Shown one piece after another: positions 30,221 through 37,443 of a stretch of DNA of 37,443 bases. The stretch is taken from assembly GCA_001179505.1 (NCBI GenBank), contig CDMY01000643.1:1-37443 (forward strand). The letters are read 5' to 3'. The notes beneath the pieces are model-generated. The model saw nothing but the letters and a program-made list of their open reading frames with translations, did not search any database and had not been told where the DNA came from. The stretch is from Vitrella brassicaformis. Lineage: Eukaryota > Sar > Vitrellaceae. The position numbers and the translations under genes are program-made. Positions within the stretch are counted from its first letter, which is position 1; the number at the start of each line of letters is the position of its first letter.

Positions 30221-32659
30221 GTTAGTTGCCGGGGATCAGCGGCAAGCTGCGGGCATTGGAGGAGTCGGTCTCCTGGCGTTACAGCAGTGTGAGGAGCCTC
30301 ATCGGCATGCTCACCGCCGTGAAGGTCGCCAAGCCGCCCCTCCCACAGCCCATCGGCAACAAAGCCCTCCCAGCTCACGCCAGATCAACGAAGGCAAGCA
30401 ACGCAAACGAGCGTGTTGTGGAAACATCACATCTTCATGTGTTCGTTCGCCGTGTCTGTCTGAATCTTCCATTGACTGGTCAGCCGTACACGGGCCGCCC
30501 ATGTCTGGACGGCCTGCCGCCCGACGTGACTCACATCGTATTGGGCCATCTGCCCATGAAGGATGCCGTCCCCCTCTCGCGCGTCAACCGGTCGATGAGG
30601 CAGCAAATCAGTGACGAGACCAACGGCATCTACAAGCACCTGGTCATCGGCAAAGATGAGCGCGACTTCTGGCGTCAGGGCATTCGCAAGAACATCGAGG
30701 GCGACTCAGCGCCAGCCCCGCCTGCCCCCTACATAGACCACATTTACGGCTATGTCACTCCCACGCGACCCAGGAGGAGCAGCTCCCAGGAACGGGCCAT
30801 AGAGGAGGGCCTTAACAAAGTGAAGCAGTCACTGGTGAGTTCGGGTGGATGTCAGGGGACAAAACCAACCCTCACCCAACACATGGCTGTGTGCCTGACT
30901 GATGCTCTTATCGCCTTTATTCAGAGCGGCCTGAGGACGGTTCACATCACCGGCTTCGAGGACCACAAATTTCCCCACGAGTGCGTAGAGGCGTCGCGCG
31001 GCACCATCCGGCACATGCGGTTGACTGAGGAGGGGCCCACACGCGGTAGCAGCGACCTGTTTGACGACGACGAGTTTGGCGGCGCGCGGCGGAACGACGT
31101 TGAGGTGGTGTTCTCACAGATGGAGGGGCTCTACCTGGATTATTGGCCGACAGGACGCAGGTGTGCCAGCTGCCGCCACTCTGCACGAGACGCCCCTCCG
31201 TATGGTCGTTGTTGGGTTGTGGGCAGGTTTCGCAAGTGGCGGTTTCCTAGCTTGCGTAGCGTGGAGTTTAGCAACGCGATAGACGATGACGTCAAAGGCG
31301 TCATGAGGCGCGCCCGGAAACTCAGGACACTCGGTGAGTTAACGAGGCGTACAATCAAATTTGCCTTCGACTCCGCGTGTGTGTGTGTGTGTGTAGTTAT
31401 GGCACCTTTCCGGTTCTGGGTGACGGAGGTTGTGGCCGCTCTGAGGTGGTGCCCGGAGCTCGTCGACATCAAGTGGGTGCGCTTGGGCGAGAGTGTCGAG
31501 GATGCCGTGTCGCTGCTGACCGACCTGAAACTACAACTGGAGCCAACATGGTCACTACCAAGTATGAAAGGTCAGTGCAAAAGGGGAGGTGACGAAAACC
31601 ACAAAGGGCGAGCGACCTAAACCAGTTGTGTGCTCTCTGCTGCGCATGCAGGTGTCGAGAAGCGGCTTGGCATTGAGTTGAGTGATAAAATTGCTGTGCC
31701 TTTCGAGCATGACCTGATGCACCGCCGAAGCCCCGATTTGGTCGGCCTCCCCGCCTTCCTCGAGTGGGCAGGTACGTCTGTCAATCGTCCCTGCCGCTTT
31801 CTGTCGAATGTCCCTACCATGTGTGCAGCTGCGGCGGGTTGCAAGATCGAGTGGACGGCCCGCATCCTGACCATCGACTGCTCCAAGGACCTCGTCAGGA
31901 GCACTCCTGCACCCACAGGCGCCATGGCCAACCTGGTGCGGTCGCTGGCCAACTCTGCCAAGGAGGTAACTGCCTGAGGCCGACACACATACCAGCACAC
32001 AAGGCATCCAGCGCCTTTGTCTGTGCGTGCAGGTAGTTCTGATGTGCGGTGGCAAGGCCCTGGACCAGTCGTGGGCAAGACTGCTGGTGTTCTCCAGTGC
32101 CACCAAGCTGACCGTCACTGGCGTGTCGTCGCCCGAGGCTCTGTCGAGTGTGCCCCCATTCCTGACGACCGTACACGACGACAGCGGTGGCAATCGCCAT
32201 CTGCCCAAGGTCAGGGAGCTGGAGGCGTCCAGCAGCGGAACTCTGTCCCGCGATAGTGAGGATGAGCGCATAAGGGACTCTAGGTGGGAGGAGGTGTGCG
32301 AGACAGTGAACGGCCCGGGCAGCCTGCAGGCTTTGCTGGGTGCCCTCACTGGCCTTGCACCTCTCTCCCTGTTTTCTAGCGTCCAGATGAAGTGTGTGGT
32401 GGCAGTGAATGGCATGGATGGCCGCAGTCGGTCTCCTCGCGTCGTGTCGCTGGCTCTTCAGCTGAAGAGCTGCACCACGACGCGTGAGATCCAGTCGTGC
32501 ATGCCACTGATTGCCGGTGTTCGGCCTGCAAAGGTCATTCTTGACGTGCCCGCGATTCTCCGGCAGTGCATCAAGCAGGCAGAGGGGGAGGGGTACGCTG
32601 TTCTGGAAAAGGGTGAGTGGTGGGGCCTACAGCTGTTGGACCTGCGTATGCCGCACTAG
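29750..32659 (+). CDS. F-box-like / leucine-rich-type protein 1
   Basis: Ten exons (29750-29813, 29884-29942, 30016-30138, 30226-30834, 30925-31160, 31227-31333, 31397-31570, 31652-31771, 31829-31965, 32033-32659) sum to 2256 bases, 751 residues, phases consistent. The N-terminus is short and disordered (MQKSEKRARADAPPAAAAAS), followed by a helical region (ALGCLISQLQSIKQLEAQV). Then comes an F-box-like motif, LDGLPPDVTHIVLGHLPMKD, AVPLSRVNRSMRQQI, at about residues 180-220. The rest alternates strands and helices in a leucine-rich-repeat-like way (GLRTVHITGF, FPSLRSVEFSNA, CPELVDIKWVRL, ATKLTVTGV). Family knowledge: F-box proteins link substrates to SCF ubiquitin ligases through Skp1. Substrate-receptor function is inference. 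An optional 90-base GC-AG intron (30394-30483) lies in exon 4; using it would give 721 residues. Confidence 0.85.
30190..30222 (+). repeat. CTGT microsatellite in an intron
   Basis: About seven tandem gtct units directly upstream of the acceptor at 30225. The same tetranucleotide recurs at about 8326-8346 and 35278-35302. Confidence 0.85.
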
Positions 32660-32951
32660 TGCTTAGCCAGCTCTGCAGACATATCGATGGGTGTCAATGG
32701 CTCATGATGTGTGTGCATGCTGGGCGGATGTCATCAAATTCAGTAGAACTCGTTACGTGTAAGCAAAGCGTCCTTGCACGCACAACACGTTACACCCCAC
32801 CCACCAGGTAGGATTCGCCACTACAATGCAATGAATACACAACAGCATCACCATTACACAAGGAGTGAGCAGCACCATCCTCTTCAATCAGGTCAACCTG
32901 ACGCACACAGACATACAGGGAGACTGGCGGGAATGGCCGAACACCCGCTTC
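32660..32951. other. Intergenic between convergent genes
   Basis: 292 bp between two stop codons. It should hold both polyadenylation regions. A possible last intron of the minus gene (donor at about 32967, acceptor at about 32904) would fall partly here. It carries a cat/caa-rich stretch at 32829-32855. Confidence 0.4.
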
Positions 32952-35609
32952 TCACTTACCTCCAGCCGTCCCGCGCTGAGCCGTCACCTGCACACTCCTT
33001 TCCCACGTCGTGATGTCCCACGCGATGCGGAAACAGCTCATCGTGCGTGTGGGGAACAGCGCCGCCATGCGATCTGCGAAATGAGCCCTATCCGCCGCAT
33101 CCGCATGGCCGAAGACCCTCAGGCCCAGCTGCTTCAGGCCGCGGATCTTGAGACACGATGCCAGGCTCGCGTGCACAAAAAGGGCGGCAGTCGCCACATC
33201 CGGCACTGCACACAGACACACGCACAGGTAGGGACGGAGGAGGTCACATGTGGAATGTGCGTCAGTGTGCTTACTCGACTCACCGGTAAGGAAGACGGAC
33301 ATCTGTTCAATGCGGGGGACGGCCTCAGGGCTGTCGCCCCACGGCAACCTTCCCCCTTCCCCGCTGACCTTGACGTCCACCTTCTCCATCGACTTCTCCC
33401 CGCCGATCACGTGCAACAGCGCGCCAACATCACTCGCCGGCACATGCTCCTGCGCGAAGGACCGAACGATGCTCGAAACGCCCTTGATCTTCCCTGCCGC
33501 CAACAATTGCCGCGCGGCCTCGTGAGCGACCCGGTCCATTGGCCGGAGCTCGTCCAGTGTCTCAGGGAACGCATCATCGGGCAGGTGCGTCAGCGGCGAC
33601 CACAGCGCACTGGACGCAGCGGGCACCGGGGCATCCACGGCATCGCCCACAGCACAGATGCGCAGGGAGACGGCGTTCGAGAACCGCAGCTTGGCGGCGA
33701 GTTCCTTGGCCGTCTCGCTGATGTCCGTGGGGGCGATGAGGTGGTCGGTAGGAGGCGACCACACGACGGCCTCGGCCAGCCTGGCGAGATGCTGGATCTT
33801 GTCTTTGACGAACCTTGATGAGAGGGAGGGGGCGGAACAGTCGCGGAGGAGCTCCAGATTGAATGTGTGCACTCTCGACACCGGGCCCATGTCGAAGCGC
33901 GCTGTGCGTGTCGTAACCCCAGATCTCCTGACTCGGTCGATGGCGTTGAGGGAGGCGACCGTGTCCTCGCCGATGGATGAGGTCGTCCTGTCGCTGAAAC
34001 AGAACCCAACGCACTCCAGCGATCGGCACCCACCGGCAGCAAGCACTCCCTGAATGAACAGCCAGACAAGGGGCAGCACAAACGAAACAACCACCATGCA
34101 GGCACGTTTCTCCCCACCCATCCTCCCATCTCGTCGCACCTACCTGCAAGTTGTCGAGGTCCCGCCCGAATGTCGCATCGCCCCGCACCGCTACAGTGCC
34201 GATTCGCTTCAAGTGCGCCAACCGCCCACCGTTGAGGATACCGGCCCACTTGGCTGGTCTGATGCGGCCCAGATCGAGGCTCTCCAGACACTCGGACGTC
34301 TTGATGAAGTCGCACGTGAAGATTTCACCAACGAGGTCCCCCTGCACCTGCCGCAGCGATGGCATCTGCCAGCTGTGGGTGTCGAACACGACACAGTGGC
34401 TGTTGTGCAGCCCGCTGAGCGACGTGAGGGCGTGCAGCACGGGAGGGAGGGCGGTGGGCTCGGGGGTGCTGAAACCGGGCGGGGCGGGCAGCCGCGGTGG
34501 TAGGCAGCGAGCATTGCCATCCTGTGGCGCATTGACGAAGCTGATGGACTCCAGCGTCCCCTCCTCCTTGGGTGGCTGTCTGCCCTCTCTCTCCGCCTCG
34601 GCCCGCCTGGTCGCGTATAGCTCCATCCGCACCTTGGCGTGGCCGCCGACCATCTCGGCCAACACGGACGAGCACCAGTCGGGGTGGAACGGCGGATGGC
34701 GGACGGCGATGGTCTTGAGGTGTGGCATCCGTGCGCCCCACTCGAAGGCCACCGCCAGGGGCATCCGGCTCCACATGCGGCGGACCGATGGCTCCGAGCT
34801 GACGATCTCGATGTGTCTGTACTGCTTGGCCGCCTGCAGGAAGACCTTGTTGCCGATGGCCAGCCGGATGTTGCTGAGCTCCCATGGCTGCAGGTGGCCG
34901 AAGAGGTGCGACAGCTCTTCTCGCGACATGCGGAGTGCGGCTGGTCCCTCAAAGGTGGGCTGCTTGCCGCTCTCACGCACCAGGCAGAACAAGGCGCCCT
35001 CCTTCTCACGACGCTGAGACGCAATTGACACGCAGACAAGAGCAATAGTGGAAAGCCATCCCTGAGGCTCTCCCTCCTCTGTGGTGCCTACTCGGTCATC
35101 GAGTGTCTTGGTGAGGTCTGAGGCTGTCGACAAGGCCGCACTCGTTTGTGTCAGAGCATCGGCCGCTGCGGTCATGGCGGCCGCCAGTTGTCGTTGGAGC
35201 CCCACGGCCACAGAGGAACACGTCTGGACACACCAACCAACACATGCCACGCGTTGACACAGCCTGTGAGGTCGGCCAGTCTGTCTGTCTGTCTGTCTGT
35301 CTGAGTGTCTGTGTGTGTGAATGTGGGTGGCGTACCTGTCGTGCAATGCCCGCTGGGTCCATCTGCTGCACATGGACCAGCTGCTCTCCGACCTGACACA
35401 GCACGAAGCCACCAAGTAAACAAAACCATGATTTTGACTCTGCGCGAAGGCCGTTTTCCTCGTCACCTTGGTCTGAAGCTCGAAGAGCCTTGCGAGATGC
35501 TCGTCCAGAGCTGGACGTTGGCTTTGCCTGGCCTGAAACGACACAACCATGTCTCACAGCATGCAGAGCATCATCTAATGACCGCTGTTTGGCTTACTTG
35601 CTGAGTCAT
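32952..35609 (-). CDS. F-box-like / leucine-rich-type protein 2
   Basis: Seven minus-strand exons (35609-35598, 35532-35467, 35392-35336, 35223-35092, 35013-34144, 34049-33284, 33205-32952) sum to 2157 bases, 718 residues. Exon 1 is just 12 bases (ATG plus three codons). The N-terminal 90 residues are helical (LDEHLARLFELQTKV, LQRQLAAAMTAAADALTQT). A degenerate F-box-like motif follows: RMSREELSHLFGHLQPWELS, NIRLAIGNKVFLQAAKQYRH. The body has leucine-rich-like strands (PHLKTIAVRHP, SLRQVQGDLVG, CLESLDLGRI, RSLECVGFCFSD, LKQLGLRVFG). It faces F-box-like protein 1 tail to tail and shares its plan of N-terminal helices, F-box-like motif and LRR-type body, so the two may be distant paralogues. 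The final GGT AAG TGA looks like a splice donor; splicing to a nearby acceptor would give an immediate stop and the same C-terminus minus one residue. Confidence 0.83.
35278..35302 (+). repeat. CTGT microsatellite in an intron
   Basis: About six tandem tctg units inside the intron 35335-35224 of the minus-strand F-box-like gene. Confidence 0.85.
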
Positions 35610-36106
35610 GATACGGTGATCCGATGAGGCTAACAGAACGTTGCCAGTAAAAGAACTTGAAGCTTTTTTCCGCCGCTTGCGGGCTCAGCTCCCAGACGGA
35701 GCTCGCAATCATTCGAATCCCGAATCACGGCCCAGGAAGCGCAATCACTGCCCCTGCACTCTGTTCTTCTAGCGCCCTGCGAGATCTGCCCAAAACGCTG
35801 GTTTCAACCGACTCGATCCAGCACTGGACGCATCAGGCCTGCATGTCTTGAGCCTGTCTCCCCTCAACGAAGCACCCCTGACGTCAGCAATGGTCGCGAG
35901 CTCAGCTCCCAGACGGAGCTCGCAATCATTCGAATCCCGAATCACGGCCCGGGAAGCGCAATCACTGCCCCTGCACTCTGTTCTTCTAGCGCCCTGCGAG
36001 ATCTGCCCAAAACGCTGGTTTCAACCGACTCGATCCAGCACTGGACGCATCAGGCCTGCATGTCTTGAGCCTGTCTCCCCTCAACGAAACACCCCTGACG
36101 TCAGCA
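35610..36106. promoter_or_regulatory. Divergent promoter occupied by a tandem duplication
   Basis: 497 bp between the start codons of F-box-like protein 2 and the RCC1-type gene. All but the first 70 bases is the two-copy repeat at 35683-36113. A minimal upstream ORF (ATG TCT TGA) starts at 36060, 47 bases before the RCC1 start, and its duplicate starts at 35843. Confidence 0.6.
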
Positions 36107-36113
36107 ATGGTCG
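35683..36113 (+). repeat. Recent 217-bp-period tandem duplication
   Basis: 35683-35896 and 35900-36113 are 214 bases each, both beginning gctcagctcccagacgg and ending cagcaatggtcg. I see only two differences (cccagg/cccggg at about 35751/35968, and gaagca/gaaaca at about 35871/36088). The second copy runs into the RCC1 gene's first codons (ATG GTC G); the first copy carries the same start codon but then joins copy 2. Confidence 0.95.
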
Positions 36114-37443
36114 GCGGCATCATCGAGAGCTGCGTGTGCAAGGCCTTGTGGTGGGTGTTTGGCAAAGCCGCGGTGCACGGTGGCGCCGGTTCCGTCGTCC
36201 ACGCAACATGCCACATCGCCCTCCTCCACCAACGCCGCACCAGCGTGACCACCTGTGCCCTCGTTGTCGGGGCTACTGTGGGGGCCGCAGTGGTCACATT
36301 CGAGACGTTGAAGGTGGGTCATCTCCAGGGGAGGGATATGGAAGGATTGGTGATGTGGGTTTGCGTGTGTATGTCAGAAGCGGGTCATCAAGGCGGCAAG
36401 ATCTTTGTTCCGCCACCAGGCCTACGACGCCCCTCCCAGCCCTCCTCGCAAGGCCGGGGTGTCAACGCCCTTCATCAACGACGTCATCAACATCTCAGAG
36501 CGTCACGAAGTGACGATCGGGATGAGTGTGCCGATTGGCAACGTGTATGCCCACGGCGCTGGTGAGGGAGAGAAGGAGGGAAAGGAAAAGGGGGAATGCC
36601 TACTGACTGCGGTTTGTGTTTGTGTGTGCAGCCTGGACGGGGGCCCTCGGCTACAACACGCAGGTTGACCGCAAGAAGCCCCGACTCATCAGGGTACGTA
36701 CCTGCGCCGGTGTTTTCCCGTCCGTGAACTCGGCTTGTTACAGTCTGTCTGTGTCTGTGTCTGTGTCCGTCAGGAGCTCACCAACAAGGGCATCCGCGAC
36801 ATCTCGGCGGGCGGCACACACTGCGCGGCTCTCAACAACCATGGCGCCATCTACACATGGGGTACACAGACGCCAACGCCGATATGCAGTGAGTATGCAT
36901 CTGGCTGGCCGGTCTTTTTCTTTCTGTCAGGTAGCGGCGACGAGTACGCCCTCGGCCGAGATGGACTGGACTACCTGCCACGTGAGCGACAAAGACTGAA
37001 CCACGCACAAACACAGCCAATGTACGCGTATTCGTCATTCACTGTGTGTGTGTGTGTCTGTGTGCGTGTGTGTCTGCGTGTGTGCAGTCGTGGTGACGAA
37101 GATGCCCGCTCCAGCATCCAAGGTGAGCACGCCGCCCGGCACACATACTTACTGAGGCAGTCACTCACCCACCCACCCGTCGTGTGTCCATCGGTGCCTC
37201 CATCCCTCCACCATCCCTGTGTGCGTGTTTCCGCGTAGGTCATCTGCGGCGAATGTCACACTGTGGCAGTGACACACAGCGGCCAGGTGTACATCTGGGG
37301 AAAATACCGAGTAAGTCGGAGGGACACACGCGCACGCACTCAGACACTCACACAGACACACGAGAATCCATGATGGTGTGTATGTCTGTGTGGTGTCAGC
37401 TCGACGACTTCCCCAACGATGTGGCTCGCGGCGAGATCCTCGT
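36107..37443 (+). CDS. RCC1-repeat protein, 5' part (continues past window)
   Basis: Exons 36107-36313, 36378-36561, 36632-36693, 36774-36861, 36931-36981, 37088-37122, 37239-37310 and 37400 onward are in phase and open to the window end. The first 70 residues (MVGGIIESCVCKALWWVFGK ... CALVVGATVGAAVVTFETLK) contain hydrophobic helices and few acids, compatible with a membrane or organelle-targeting segment. From about residue 110 come beta-propeller blades typical of RCC1: VYAHGAAWTGALGYNTQ, IRDISAGGTHCAALNNHGAI, YTWGSGDEYALGRDG, and VICGECHTVAVTHSGQVYIW. Such propellers serve as Ran exchange factors or as interaction and assembly modules. With an organelle-like N-terminus, an RCC1L/mitochondrial-type role is possible but only inferred. 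The ATG 36107 is the first ATG in frame; an upstream in-frame TTG exists. Confidence 0.85.

Noticed and set aside
35700-35740. tRNA-like B-box sequence (cattcgaatcccg) and its duplicate near 35930
   Set aside because: The flanking bases do not pair into a T-arm, and no acceptor or anticodon arm could be drawn, so no tRNA is called.
35848-36513. 221-codon open frame starting in promoter copy 1
   Set aside because: It starts with a TTG codon, crosses the duplication junction, and then runs in the wrong frame through RCC1 exons 1 and 2.

Overview
The window is nuclear DNA of an intron-dense eukaryote. It is GC-rich, genes are tightly packed, and nearly every gene is cut into small exons by introns of roughly 30-130 bases. 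Many 3' splice sites follow TG-rich tracts (tgtgtgtgcag) instead of plain pyrimidine tracts. Together with the protein content (F-box-like proteins, a lineage-specific paralogue pair, long coiled-coil proteins), this suggests an alveolate-type protist. A chromerid such as Vitrella is my best guess, but that is inference and no marker here proves it. No bacterial operons, CRISPR arrays, rRNA or convincing tRNA genes were seen.

Layout, left to right: a partial minus-strand gene with an internally duplicated module and poly-Q/H (about 105-611); a 16-exon FAD aromatic monooxygenase (minus, 1523-5376); a 34-exon coiled-coil protein with Sfi1-like tryptophan motifs (plus, 5731-12990); an ambiguous Pro/Ser-rich ORF (13454-13940); DPM3, the small stabilising subunit of dolichol-phosphate-mannose synthase (minus, 13962-14424); an ASH2-like SPRY protein of the COMPASS histone H3K4 methyltransferase complex (plus, 14750-17117); a head-to-head pair of large paralogues of unknown function (minus 17749-20965, plus 21192-24528); a degenerate minus-strand ORF (about 25141-25505); a mitochondrial D-lactate dehydrogenase (plus, 26937-29474); two convergent F-box-like proteins (plus 29750-32659, minus 32952-35609); and the 5' part of an RCC1-repeat protein that runs off the right edge (plus, from 36107).

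For every complete gene model I assembled exons by hand from GT-AG (rarely GC-AG) boundaries and summed their lengths. The totals are divisible by three in all cases except the minus-strand paralogue at 17749-20965, which carries an apparent one-base frameshift. Most neighbours are divergent pairs sharing 230-500 bp promoters.

The most unusual items are: two perfect long inverted repeats in the plus-strand paralogue, one inside a coding exon and one burying a 3' splice site; a recent near-perfect tandem duplication of almost the whole bidirectional promoter in front of the RCC1 gene; a 390 bp near-identical repeat shared by two intergenic regions 9 kb apart; and the uncharacterised divergent paralogue pair itself. 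The genes do not form a single pathway. The window looks like ordinary gene-dense chromosome with lineage-specific families inserted among conserved housekeeping genes.
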